NCBI RefSeq assembly: GCF_014839805.1
Contig: NC_051119.1
Coordinates: 4,767,245-4,831,244, forward strand
Direction of reading: 5' to 3'
Length of the DNA stretch: 64,000 bases
DNA from: Manduca sexta
Lineage: Eukaryota; Arthropoda; Insecta; Lepidoptera; Sphingidae
Part shown: one piece after another, positions 10,262-21,290 of the stretch
Layout: each line of letters begins with the position of its first letter
Position numbering within the stretch: the first letter of the stretch is position 1
Notes under the pieces: generated by a model
The model's database searches: none
Told to the model about the DNA's origin: nothing
Seen by the model: only the letters and a program-made list of their open reading frames with translations
Translations under genes and position numbers: made by a program

Positions 10262-10425
10262 ACGATGTAGTACATATTTTATAATAAAATAATTTTAACA
10301 AAAAATTTAAACCGCCTTCAAAAACCACTCAAAACCAAAAAATAATTTCATATAGCAAGTATATATTGGATACCAATTTTGGAGTCGGTGCCTAATTAAA
10401 ATTGCTAGTTAGCTATATTTGTTGC
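10262..10425 (+). repeat. F element, 5' block
   Basis: 'aaaccgccttcaaaaaccac', 'ataatttcatatagcaag' and 'ttttggagtcggtgcctaat' match the left half of the fuller F copy at 60955-61376. The right half (ending gaagtcggttaa) is absent. Confidence 0.7.
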
Positions 10426-11607
10426 ATAGTCCATCTATGAGCTAAATTTCTTTCAAATCAATTAAAAGGAGTAGGTTTGCGTTTACTACTAACAAATATA
10501 CACAGTGAAAGGTCAATACAAGCACATGTATGGTGAGTCATCTTTATTTCCTCTTTTTTCGCGGCAGGGAGTGTAATACACCCACATTTGACCAGCTATA
10601 GGTAACAGGGGAAGAATTTGGGTAGTGTATAGTTCACAAAGGACAATGCCCAAAACCAGGCTATCTTTGCGTCAGTCATGCGTCTAAACCAAATGTCCAC
10701 GAAAAATCATCATACTAATTATTACTTCATCTGTATTTATTTCACTCATAAGCGAATGGGGGTTTAAAAGATATGAAAAAAAAAGTTGTTTAATTGTTGC
10801 AAATGAAACACCGGATAATTTGCTGCCAATATGGCGAATTGATACCAATTCATAACAAATTCCCTTTTTAAATGGAATAAAAAAGTAAATATATATGTGC
10901 AATAAATGTGCCCGCACTTGAATCTATAATATATGTATCAAATATATTATTCCTCTCAAATATATTGTTATAAAATAATATATTTTACTTAATAATTATG
11001 ACCAAACTCCAAATAGCTGGTAAAAAAAGAGAAAATATTTAATCGTTCTAAAAACAAACAAATGGCGACTTGTACTTGCATTGACAGAAATACTAAAGTC
11101 AGCTAAAACATGTCTGGACTTTATTTTTAATTAATGAATATATGGGTACAGATTTTTATTATACTGGCAACTGAAATTAATGTCATTTTGACACTACAGA
11201 TTTGTTTGAATGTTAAATCATTAAAATATTTTTATATTTTATCTTACTCGAGGTCGGAGCGTTTCTCTTATGTATTTAATGTGGAGTCGAGAAATCCTCT
11301 GTTAAAAAACAACGTGTATAGTGTGTGTTTCGAACTTTGAGACGGAAGGCTTTTAGTTAGGAACGCAATGTCGTCTAGAGCCTAGACCCAGGACAGTTAA
11401 TCGAGACGGCATATCCCGGCGGTGTATTAACTGCACCTCTGCGGCGCCACAGCAACGATAAGTATATTTCTTGGACGAGCTGTCCAGTTTGTAAGTTATG
11501 TAGATTATTATTAACATACCCACAATGTCGAAAAATCTTCCCAAAGTTAAAAAAACAGTTTAATAATAATCTGAACATGTTTACTCAACTTCTACATTAT
11601 ATTTTAG
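10426..11607. other. Unassigned AT-rich stretch
   Basis: No repeat family or domain noticed. Several 60-77-codon frames on both strands are low-complexity and look random. Confidence 0.4.
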
Positions 11608-11686
11608 GTTTCAAGGCTGGAATGAGTTTTTGCTGCCTGCTGGAGATCAGCTAATAGAGAGGTTCACAGACAACAACATGACATGA
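11608..11686 (+). CDS. Possible 3'-terminal exon
   Basis: The acceptor-like tacattatattttag is followed, with one carried base, by FQGWNEFLLPAGDQL and IERFTDNNMT, then a TGA stop at 11684-11686. The composition is protein-like and GC-richer than the surroundings. It is in phase with E1 read as AESAKRDTRR. No AATAAA follows closely; the nearest is near 12087. No family recognised. Confidence 0.3.
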
Positions 11687-11875
11687 CCCGACCAGCGCTG
11701 CAAGAAGTTATTCACTCACTTCAGCAGTATACATATATAAACGTGCTGCAGCTATATCAAATTCTTTTTTTTATTTTGGGATGCCAAAACCTCTATTAAA
11801 CATATACATCTATATAAAAATATGCATCAGATTTCGTATTTCTCGTTTAATTTTTCTTTCCCTATGATTACTAAC

Positions 11876-12115
11876 TATTAGCCTAATCAGGCTGTGAAGT
11901 GAGTTCCTGGGTTCGATTTCCAGGCCAACCAACATTTTATCTTGGTGTTTCTAACATGAGTTGCCTGGGATTGGAATCCTCCAAAGAGGATTGGTGTCAG
12001 GCATACGGCTGGTCATAAAAACTAAGCTGAATCTATTCTACAATATGTGTTGACGCCATATTGGAGTGAGATAATGGCAGGTGGAAATAAAGATTAGGTA
12101 ATCCATGTAATAGAA
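11876..12115 (+). repeat. tRNA-like SINE candidate, single copy
   Basis: A box A-like 'tagcctaatcagg' lies about 20 bases before a box B-like 'gggttcgatttcc', followed by a body with 'gttgcctgggattggaatcc' and 'gtcaggcatacggctggtc'. No second copy was found in the window, so the family assignment rests on the pol III boxes alone. Confidence 0.45.
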
Positions 12116-12563
12116 TAAGTTAAGTCAGAAAATCATATACACAAAAGATCAGGTAACATATGCATACTATCTTAGAAGTTTTATTGGAGTTACGTCTTAT
12201 CAGTAGGTTGATTCCCTATGCTACTCGCGATAACACACCGTAAACGCGTGTTGTCAAAACAAGCTCTAAACACAAACGCGTTTCATACACGCGCCACGAT
12301 GTGTAATTGAAAAATAGGTATTGTGTATGCCATACGATAGGTTGTCTATGCTTAATATTTATTATATTACGATGTGTTAATACGTTCAGAAATCTTTCAT
12401 CCCCTCGAATCGGCAAGTATCGGTTTTTGAAAAGGCTTTTTTTTGTTTGTGTTCGTGATATTAAATGATGTAACTCGAATAAATCACTGCCAAACTTTAT
12501 TTAATCCCATTTTTGTATATACTTAAATGTAAGAAACATGAAAGGAATATAAAAATAATTTAA
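12116..12563. other. Unassigned stretch before the piggyBac-like element
   Basis: AT-rich, without an assignable feature. It ends in the TTAA target site (12560-12563). Confidence 0.4.
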
Positions 12564-13861
12564 CCCGGCGAGCGTGTGGTGAAAAAATGTAACAAGCAGT
12601 ATGAGGCAGGGTATGACATACCCCTTAAAAAAATTGGCTATAAAACTTGTTTCTGAAGAAGTATTATACTATTTATTTTTTGGTATAATAAGACAATACC
12701 ATCATAACGCATTGGAAATAAAACAATCGCGCCATTTTAACAATTTTATTTTTTTACCTCGATGGAAATAAGTCACTTTGAATTTCAAACAAACACTTTC
12801 AGTCTCTTAAAAACTAAAAGGAACTAAAGTAAAACCAGTTTTATGATAAAAAAAACTTAATCGTATGATAGAATATGAAATAATTTTCTTTATAAACTAA
12901 AAAAAAACACAAAAAAGTTTAGGAACATCTTAGGAACTGGAGATAAAATCTGTGCAGTTTTTGCAAAAAAACGTTGCATGTTCCACACTAATAGCCTTTC
13001 CTCAGTTTGTTCATGAGTATTTTGTCTTATGATTATTTTTGTTGGGGTAATCTCTACATCTAATAAAATGACCAGGAACATTTTGAGTCGATGAAAGTGA
13101 TTCGTTGATCTGGGAAGAAATTCTCTGACGTATATAAATCGGAATATATATTTTTTGTCATTTCACATCTTCAGGTGTTCGTAAACTAAAGCCAAGCCTA
13201 AGTTACGGATGAAATCGGTCCATTTAGTGTCTTTGTCCTGATTTTCACGAAACATAGGACCCTTGGGGGCCCGCGGGCCCCTCTCAGGGGATCCGCAAGT
13301 AAAATAAAAGTTAAAAGAAAAACTATAAAGTGCACGCTTTTGCACTCTTGTATATCTAAAAAATAAATGCAGAAGTAAACTGCTAGTAAAAACAAATTTA
13401 AGAATCCAACTGAACAACATCAACCCAAACATTACGACTTTGGTCGCAAAAAAGGTCGCATAAGGTGGCATTAGCGGTCCGCACTAAATAAATGTTTGCG
13501 AAACCCTGTTCTAGTAAGTACATCTTCTATCATGGACCGGAGTTGTTTTTTTTTATTTTCAACATCCATTTTCTATTAAAATCTACAATTAAACAAAGAA
13601 AATAAGTTAAAATAGCAGAAAAAGCAATTTTAGTTTTTGTCACACCAGCTATGAGGCGGGGTATCACGTACCCGAACTCAGTTTGCAAGCGTGTCACTCG
13701 AATGCAAGTTGCCGCGACACTGTGATCACCCCACTATTACCTTCCGCAACCCTATAACTCCAGCTACTCAAAGAGACTATAAGTTTGAAAGTCAGGCGCA
13801 AAAAATATACGCCAGTAATTAACATGGGGGGTATGACATACCCCGCCACACGCTCGCCGGG
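12564..13861. mobile_element. Non-autonomous piggyBac-like transposon
   Basis: A 1298-bp segment bounded by perfect 16-bp terminal inverted repeats (CCCGGCGAGCGTGTGG on the left and its complement on the right) and flanked on both sides by TTAA, the diagnostic piggyBac target duplication. Just inside each end is the near-palindrome GGGTATGACATACCCC (12609-12624 and 13829-13844), with a diverged third copy near 13658-13673; these may be transposase-binding sites. No transposase frame is present. A hAT-like segment lies inside, so it cannot move without a helper. Confidence 0.85.
13172..13508. mobile_element. hAT-like MITE nested in the piggyBac-like element
   Basis: The left end CAGGTGTTCGTAAAC and the inverted right end (complement CAGGGTTTCGCAAAC) match at about 12 of 16 positions and resemble hAT termini. 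A GC-rich palindromic patch (ggggcccgcgggcccc) lies near 13265-13280. An 8-bp duplication (acatcttc) occurs at the left junction and again about 12 bp past the right end, so the exact right boundary is uncertain. The overlapping 102-codon minus-strand frame has no recognisable transposase motif. Confidence 0.5.
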
Positions 13862-13865
13862 TTAA

Positions 13866-14175
13866 AGAAATTTCTGTAGATTGTGATTGTTTTCAAACGA
13901 AAAAATATAACTTCAAAATTATTGTCAAATGTCAATGTCATTGACTTATTTACTTGATTTGTTTACTAAAGCCACATTTTAAAAATTGAATTGAATTGAT
14001 ATATTGAATGCTACTGAAGATTTTACACGAATGCTGTTATATGAATAATAGTAAATGCTGTTGTGCTTATGCAGTTTATGTTAAATTAGCGCTAACAACG
14101 TATATTAATAGGAATTCTACGGACCTTCCATTATAAAATTTGTTGCAAAATCGACAAGGCATTAACTCAAATTCT
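13866..14175. other. Unassigned AT-rich stretch
   Basis: No assignable feature. Confidence 0.4.
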
Positions 14176-14490
14176 TTTTTTTTTATTTAGTTAAATAATG
14201 TGACGAGGATGCCGTTTACCTGATGATAAGCGATACGACCGCCCATAAACAGTTACAATGCCATCCGGAACTTTGAATTGTAAAGCACTATGTGACGTTC
14301 CACAGTAGGTTTTCAGAATGAGACAAAGATTTTAGGTCTTATAAAGTAATTACGCTAGTTACAATTTCCTCTAAACTGGTACACATCAGTGCATGGACAC
14401 AGTTTAACTTGGCTATAGAAATAGACATTGCCGTAGACACCTTATAACTATTAAGACAGACACTCACATATAACAGACTTACCAACAATA
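14176..14490 (+). repeat. R320 interspersed repeat, diverged
   Basis: Keeps 'cctgatgataagcgatacga' and 'aaatagacattgccgtag' but shows many substitutions, so it is an older copy than those at 6.4 and 56.1 kb. Confidence 0.65.
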
Positions 14491-15629
14491 ATTAAAATAA
14501 GTGTATATTGCCTATTAAACGTTATTTTTAAAAATTTATAGCTCTATTACCTAGTAACTTCTATTTGCCGCTCAACCGGCATTAATCTTTTTGGAATAAA
14601 AAGTACTCTATTCAATCCACAGCTCACTGTCTGAGTACCATATTTCATACACATTCATTTAGTTATTAAGGTGAAACTGATTAATTAACAAACATTCAAA
14701 CTCATGTATAGAAATTTTACTTAAGTATATTATGTTATCTAAGACTGAACAACAAATAAAAAATAAAACAAAAATAATGTGTTGTTAAAACTGAGTATAT
14801 TTTACTATTATTTATTTGGAATATCTTGCATTACATTCACTATCCTGTAAAAGAAATTATTTTATTATTACATTTGATATTATCAGTTTTGTTAACATTA
14901 GTATTCAATGTAAGATGCCTTTGGTCTCCTAAAATAAAAAGGAAGTGTTTGTACAAACAATTTTAGATTTAACATGATTACATACTTTTGTTTGTAATTG
15001 TGTAAAATTATTGGGATTACCTACATGAAATTTTTGCTTTGTTTCCCTGGATCGATATTCACATTTAGAAGATTTTGATATTTAATTTAAAGCTGGCTAA
15101 GCCCTTGATTAAGACCTCTACCAATTACTTATAACAACAATAATGTATAACTAGTAAAAATTTCTTCAATAATCTTTATTGTTATCAAACTTTATAGGTA
15201 CAAAACTTTCACCACAAAGAAACTACATAGTATTAATTGTAATGTACATAATTAAGAAAACATTGTTTAAAAAGATACCTTCATTAGTGTTTTATATTTG
15301 TTTGGCCTATCTATTTGCTAATAGAAATATTACATCGAAGTAATAAAAAATAAACTTGATTGACCTCAATTGTTGTCAAAAGTCGGGTTGCCAGTAGTAA
15401 AGTAGCTTATTTTTCACCGCTGAGCCCATAACACAAATTTGACTATCAAGATACAAAAACATAGGTTTGAATATTAATTCGATCATTTAGGATTTATGTT
15501 TGTTTTTGTTTCTGATAAGGTAGAATATTATATTTGAGTTTTCACGATGTAAAGAGGATACTATCGTCAATAGAAATTATACAGTCGTTGTATCTAAATA
15601 ATTAATTTGTCTAAACGCGCATAGACGCG
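14491..15629. other. Unassigned AT-rich stretch
   Basis: No repeat shared within the window and no exon-like segment recognised. Confidence 0.4.
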
Positions 15630-15808
15630 CTGGATTGCCGCACGTTATTTTGACAATTCGTAACATGCCCGTAAGGCGGATGTGTCACACCTCATCGTGT
15701 TCATGAAATGTCAAATTAGCATCCAGAATACTCTTACACAGTCATAACACGAAGTTAACGAAACACGCCGTGTTACAAGTTCGACATTGTCGTAGAGAAT
15801 CATGCCCC
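15630..15808. repeat. Harbinger-like MITE, diverged third copy
   Basis: 'ccgcacgttattttgacaat' and 'gtagagaatcatgcccc' align with the ends and interior of the copies at 4014 and 48844, over a similar length. The terminal GGGCC is eroded and no target duplication can be read. Confidence 0.55.
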
Positions 15809-16057
15809 AGGTTTGTTAGTATCTATTAGTTTCTTATGAGGGCAATTAAAGCTAGGTGAAAAGACCGTCCAATAATTGCTTATAGCAATAACAAGTAAGT
15901 AATTAATTAGGCACGTAGGTACTTTCTACCGTACATTATTGCAGTTCATACTTAACCTCAAAATAACTGAGCTATAAAAATTCTGATTAATCCAAACTCC
16001 CATCGAATATCCAATTGTTTTCAATTTGTATAAGATTTAGGATATATTCCCTATAAT

Positions 16058-16264
16058 TTAGTGAAGGTTTTGTACAGACGCAAGCGTTGCCCAACTTTCA
16101 TACAAAAATGGGCATTCTCCTTTAAATATTTCCTTAATAGCTTCCATTTGCTGTGCTGCGGCGGTGTATTTATCTCCGGTGACGATCTGACTTGTTGAGT
16201 TTGTACGCTGGCAGCACATTGTTTTCGTATATTCGTTAATGTATTTATCTAGCTTAACTAGCAA
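16058..16264 (-). pseudogene. Coding-like 68-codon frame beside an F element
   Basis: The frame reads LVKLDKYINEYTKTMCCQRT and later EAIKEIFKGECPFLYESW, ending in TAA. The mixed charged, aromatic and cysteine composition looks more like a real protein than the neighbouring frames. It begins inside the conserved end of the adjoining F block (attgctagttaagctag), in the same orientation, so it may be coding sequence from the interior of a longer F-type transposon. The listed start methionine is probably internal. No family recognised; a host-gene terminal exon is the alternative. Confidence 0.35.
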
Positions 16265-16402
16265 TTTTAATTAGGAACCGACTCCAAAATTGGTATCCAA
16301 TATATACTTGCTATATGAAATTATTTTTTGGTTTTGAGTGGTTTTTGAAGGTGGCTTAATTTTTTGTTAAAATTATTTTATTTTTTGCTTTTTTGTGTCA
16401 GT
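16265..16402 (-). repeat. F element left block, inverted
   Basis: The reverse complement matches 10262-10390 (ggagtcggttcctaattaaa, ataatttcatatagcaag). Relative to the copy at 60955-61376, it points opposite to the F block that follows the array at 16967. Confidence 0.7.
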
Positions 16403-16410
16403 AAAAAATA

Positions 16411-16966
16411 GACCGTCTCGATGGCGTAGTTGTGTTTCGCTCACGATACGACTATCGCGCTGAGGAGTTACACCTCTGAGTACCACTGAAAAGGGGAAAA
16501 GGTGTGATGCTATATATATGTATGTAAGAAGTAGATTCAAGAAAACCTAATGCAAAAACACAACTGTTATATTTGGCTCACAGAACAACCATCGCGCTGT
16601 GGTGTTACACCTCTGCCTACCCTTGAAAAGGGGAAAAGGTGTGATGCTATATATATGTATGTAGGTAAGAAGTAGAGTCAACTAAACCTAACGCAAAAAC
16701 ACAACTGATATATTTCGATCATACTATAACTATCGCGCTGTGGTGTTACATCTCTGCCTACCCTAAAAAGGGGAAAAGGTGTGATGCTATATACATATAT
16801 GTATGTATGTAAGAAGTAGAGTCAATTAAACCCAACCCAAAAACACAACTGATATGTTTCACACACAGTACGACTATCGCGATGACATGTTACGCCTCTG
16901 CCTACCCCTGACACGGGGGAAAAGGCGTTATGCTATATGTATAAGTATGTGAGGAGTACAGTCAAC
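16411..16966 (+). repeat. Tandem array of SINE-B-like units, four copies of about 140 bp
   Basis: The array opens with a tRNA-like head (ctcgatggcgtagttgtg). The anchor 'atcgcgctg' then recurs (aligned starts at 16452, 16589, 16730 and 16874; spacing 137, 141, 144), each time followed by a pyrimidine-rich 'cacctctgcctaccct', 'ggggaaaaggtgtgatgc' and a (ta/tg)n stretch. The 'cctctgcctaccc' to 'gtgatgctatat' part is the SINE-B 3' end in sense orientation. It looks like a SINE whose 3' end has been amplified in tandem. No coding content. Confidence 0.7.
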
Positions 16967-17245
16967 CAAACTCCTAAATACGTCACAGGAAAGCTAAATT
17001 CGCGATTTCGTTTTCTTGGACGACCAAATTTTTCTAGTTTTTTTTATTTTAAAACCAAACTACCGAAGTGATGTTGAAAAAAAATTTATGGGACCAATCT
17101 TGAGAGAAATTCTTTCGAATAAAAAAAGAATTTTCCAAATCGGTTCATAAATGAGCGAGTTCTGAGGTAACAAACATACAAAAAAAAAAAAAATTCACGT
17201 CGAATTGATAACCTCCTCCTTTTTTTTAAGTCGGTTAAAAATATA
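16967..17245 (+). repeat. F element, right block
   Basis: 'aaagctaaattcgcgatttc', 'atgggaccaatcttgag' and the end 'ttaagtcggttaaaaa' match 61130-61376 closely. Confidence 0.7.
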
Positions 17246-17728
17246 AATAAATGACTTAAATACCCAATACCACACACAAGCGATGCAAGCTTTATTTGAT
17301 ATCATTTTGCCGTGATTTTTACATGATAAAAATTGCTTGCGAAAATCAAATTCTAACTTATCTATATCTCGTTCTATATAAGCCACAGCTTCAAGAGCAA
17401 CGGAAAAGCAGTCGTAAATCTAAAGGACGTGGGTTCAATTTTGGTAGTCAGCCACAAAAGTAACTGAACTAACTCAAAACTTTAGAACGGTATAGCATAA
17501 AATTCAAACGAAATATTCCTTTTCTCTAACTAAAACATAGACATCAAACTATATACTTAGTTATGGACTGGACATCAGGGCCAAATTTTTGCTCTATAAG
17601 TTATTACCAATTGGTAAAAAGTAACTGTCTTATTTGAAATATCCGTATGACAAGATGTCACAGCGTCCTTAGATATTAATACAAAAATAATATATTTACA
17701 GAATATATGCTAATATTTACATTAAAAA
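17246..17728. other. Unassigned stretch with an I-repeat fragment
   Basis: 17547-17620 (tggactggacatcagggcca, ttattaccaattggt) matches 55090-55150 in repeat I. A 'gtgggttcaattttgg' near 17429 resembles a box B, but without box A it is not called. Confidence 0.45.
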
Positions 17729-17779
17729 TGGAGATCCTTGGGGGAGACCTATGTTCAGCAGTGGACTTCCTGTGGCTGA
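17729..17779 (+). pseudogene. LINE reverse-transcriptase protein, last 16 codons
   Basis: Encodes WRSLGETYVQQWTSCG then TGA, followed by atgatgac. It is the extreme C-terminus typical of a widespread lepidopteran LINE polyprotein; everything upstream is missing. A related piece is at 22695 and an antisense one at 59135. Confidence 0.65.
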
Positions 17780-17825
17780 TATGATGACATTAAAAATGTG
17801 TAAAACCTAATATCAATAAAATATG

Positions 17826-17950
17826 AAGTATTTTACATTGATGTTTTGCTATTTCACGATAGATTGAGTAACCATCAATTAATAAGCGCAAAAATGTAGT
17901 ATGACAATCATCCCAATGTCCGCTCTATACAATCTTTGATCTAAAATAAA
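17826..17950 (+). repeat. J repeat
   Basis: 'ttgatgttttgctatttcac', 'aagcgcaaaaatgtag' and 'cccaatgtccgctctata' match 48470-48575. A short end piece recurs near 28477. Confidence 0.55.
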
Positions 17951-18173
17951 GTAAACCCTCTGAAGCTTGTTTTAGTGAAGAAAATTGGTCGTTGATAACG
18001 ACAAAAAATTAAGAGACGATTAGAATTTTTTTTTGTTCGGATAGTTAACAAACTTATCTTTGCCGTTTGGTCCCTAGTCACGATTATCGCACCAACTGCA
18101 AGTAATAACTTTATAATAGTAAATTCCCTCTTTTATTAATAAACTACGTATTCCTAGTTTTCATAATTTTTCT

Positions 18174-18486
18174 TTACGTTTTTTTTTATTGCTGTGAATG
18201 ACGAGACTAGCTTGGCCATTCACCTGATGGTAAGCGATACGACAGCTCATAAACAGTAGAAACATCATCAAATACCTTGAAAATATTGTTTGGTTTTCTA
18301 CTGCGCTCGCCATCCTCAGACGTGACATGTTAAATCTCATTATTACCAATAGTTACACTGGCTACAATGTCCTTCAAACCGGAACACAACAATGACTACA
18401 CACTGTTGCTTGGCGGCAGAAATAGACATTGCAGTGGTACCTAGCTAGGTGGACTCTCACATATGAGAGACTTACCACCAGTAAAA
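18174..18486 (+). repeat. R320 interspersed repeat
   Basis: Near-full copy, opening after a T-run (tttttttttattgctgtg) and ending 'gagacttaccaccagtaaaa'. A small internal deletion near 18280 removes part of the 'gaattacaaag' segment. Confidence 0.7.
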
Positions 18487-18607
18487 CATGTGTCATAATA
18501 AGTTATGTATGTTATGTCTTGTTGGTTGTCCATAATAAAACTTTAGTACAATAATACTCCCAAGCAAACTATTTTGTGGATACCATGTTTTCATCCTTTT
18601 TTCAGAT

Positions 18608-18760
18608 ATAATCAGTCGAGAAGGCAAAAAGCCTTCCCTTCCTTGCGAAAAAACATCGCCCCGTCATATTATTCGACGTCAGCGTAAATTCTTAACTCGC
18701 ACGTCGTTGTATAATGTGGGGTTCCGCGGTACCTCACGACCCCTACCAACGTATCAATGA
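18608..18760 (+). CDS. Possible 3'-terminal exon, 50 codons
   Basis: A strong acceptor tract (ttttcatccttttttcag, AG at 18604-18605) precedes a clearly GC-richer segment. With two carried bases the frame reads IISREGKKPSLPCEKTSPRH and later FLTRTSLYNVGFRGTSRPL, ending TGA at 18758-18760. It is rich in Arg, Lys, Ser and Thr. It would be in phase after E2. A second frame stays open for 25 codons. No AATAAA follows within about 100 bases. No family recognised. Confidence 0.3.
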   Translation: MISREGKKPSLPCEKTSPRHIIRRQRKFLTRTSLYNVGFRGTSRPLPTYQ

Positions 18761-20716
18761 TAGCTTAGAGAAAATTTTGTGGTCGAAATTCGAGTTGAGA
18801 AATGAAATGATTTATTAGAACCCGTAAAATGTTATACTTTATTTAGATTCCGTCAATGTTAACTCAATCACCAGTTTTCACCAGAGAAGAACGGACAAGA
18901 AAGCATTTGAAAATATATTACATTTAAAACGGTTGTAGAGATTCGATTTCCTCATTAATTATTTAAGTCAGACATTAAAAAAAGTACTAGAAACCTCTCT
19001 TTTATTGGACAGTTCTCTGTATGCAAACGAAAATATTTAAAATATTTATATACATAATTATATAAAACATTAATATTTGATGCTTAAGTGACTTTGATCA
19101 GATTATTTTGCACTATATAAAAGAAATCTAATATATATTTTATGTACAAATATATATCGGTAAAATCGTGTCTCAATATTATAAGTGTGCGATGCTGGAG
19201 TTGCTCTTTTCAAAATTAGTTTAAGATACTACAATACATGATACAGAGAAGAGAACACAATTAGTTTTTTTTATTGTTTAGAGCAGTTTATTTAAGGAGT
19301 ATGAATGTACTATTGGGTTTTTTAGTAATTCCAGACGCTGGTCAGGAATTTGTGCCCTATATAGCGACAGGCTTGTTCTTCGTCACGTTATAATTCGGAA
19401 TAAGAATGGCGAAAATTAATTGCACTGATTCCGTCTCTGTCCCATCAGAAATAAAGGGTGCATGTGTCTAAATGAAATTCAAGTTAAGTATAATTGCTGT
19501 GGTAACGGAACGGGATATATTTTATACAAGATTGGATATCAAACTTAGGAGGAAGCGCGCACGGACGACAAAATAAAGTGGGGTAAAACTGGCTCTATGC
19601 ATAATACGATATAAATATGGTTACTGAGTAACACATCAGGAGAGCATGTTTCTCGTCAATTGTATTAAAAACTAACCTATCCTAACCTTACACTCATGAC
19701 AATATATAGCTCTTTTGTACACCATAAACACAATGAAATTAAAACAAACAAATCAGTCTTATAAACTGTAACAATTGGCGGAGTCATCGCTTCAAATGAT
19801 CTTTTACAACTGCGTATAGAATACCAAGGGAAAAAATTTAAAAATACATTTTCCCGGGATAAAGATACAATTTAGCACAAAATTTCATCAAAATCGCTTT
19901 CGTGGTTAAGCTATAAAAGCGTAACATACTTACGCGTTTGTAATCTTATTGTTAACACAATGACCCTCGCTCTTACCTTAAATAGTTACTCAAATCATTT
20001 TCTAATTAGAAGTTCTGAGTGAACCTATCAACCCGTTTCAACCAACTAAAGCCTTTGTGTTTGAAGTTCAGTACATATGCGAATAGTTTAGTCTATTGTT
20101 TGCTAAAATGAGTAAACTTTGAATTTGGTACTTATTCCGTAAGAAATACAGTCCTTATGATATTCAGAATGTCTATTGATGAAAGTAGCTAATACTGGTG
20201 AATCTTCAAAAATCAAATGTTCGTGCGGTTTTTTTCTTTACAGTTAATAAAATTATAGGTCGATTTATTGAGAGAAGAAAAAAAAATCTTTTTAGAGCAA
20301 CAGAAGCCAAAACAATAGCTTTTAAAAAAATGACAGCCTATCTGTCTGTATGTTTGATTTTGATGAAGTTTTCACAGATAGACAGAATATAATCGGATCA
20401 GAATATAAGTGATATACTTTGATTCATTTATATAAAAATATTATTTAATTTATAAATATACTTTAATTCATTGAATCGAATATCGGAAACGTTATCGTAA
20501 TTTTAAGACATTTTCAATTGTACTTTAAAACCCTGGTTAGAACTCTATGCAGGCGGAGCTGTAGGCAGAAAGCTATCTACACCCCGACAAGTAAAATCCC
20601 TCGCCGTGTTGTGGTAAAATATACTAATTCTTGTATTGACAACATTAACTTTAAAACAAAAAAGCAAAAATGGCGCCCGCATAGCACATTATTTACTTTC
20701 CTGATCAAGTTAAACA
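18761..20716. other. Unassigned stretch with one retroposon scrap
   Basis: An RTE-like tail fragment lies at 19835-19945 (acattttcccgggataaag, atttcatcaaaatcgctt). A GC-richer patch at 19330-19470 (cgacaggcttgttcttcgtc) could be an unrecognised repeat. Otherwise AT-rich and without exon-like segments. Confidence 0.4.
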
Positions 20717-20945
20717 ATAATAATATTAGCCCTATATTAAAAACTGTCCTACTGCTTGGCACGGGCCTTCTCTACTACTGAGAGGGATTAGGCCTTAGTC
20801 CACCACGCTGGCCTAGTGCGGATTGGTAGACTTCACACACCCTCAAAATTACTACAAAGAATTTCTCAGATATGCAGGTTTCCTCACGATGTTTTCCTTA
20901 ACCGTTAAAGCAAGCGATAATTCACAAAGAATACACCACATAACT
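20717..20945 (-). repeat. SINE-A, head missing
   Basis: Runs from the 3' end (aatattagccctatatta) to 'cacaaagaatacaccaca'. The pol III promoter half is absent, a 5' truncation expected for retroposed copies. Confidence 0.75.
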
Positions 20946-21185
20946 TCGAATTCACTAAAACCCGTAGTAATGCCGGCGAGCACTCAGCATTATTGCGTAT
21001 CCCATGTAGATGTTTTAAGATGCTCCTGTTTACTTTGTGGTGTTAGTTTGTCTTGTAAAACTAGTCTCTAATGTTAGAGACAGTAGGTATTTAATTCTAA
21101 CATGACTGTAAATTAATTTATATAATTCCTGTAATGTTTTAGGTAATACAAGAAGGAAACTGAGTGAAGATTCAATCTGTTGTAT

Positions 21186-21290
21186 TGTGTCGACTTGGGA
21201 GGGGTAATCTCTCGCCAGTCAACACATTATGGACCCTATTCCACTTAGCATAAGGTGTAGTGGGGTCACATTGCTGTAGCCAAATAAAAG
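21186..21290 (+). repeat. R250 3' fragment
   Basis: 'gtcgacttgggaggggtaat' through 'aaggtgtagtggggtcacat' matches the R250 end at 38.75 kb. Confidence 0.6.

Noticed and set aside
13163..13471. 102-codon minus-strand frame as a transposase remnant
   Set aside because: It sits in the hAT-like segment but shows no transposase motif; too little to name.
17395..17460. tRNA-like 'gtgggttcaattttgg'
   Set aside because: No box A at the proper distance and no stem pairing.
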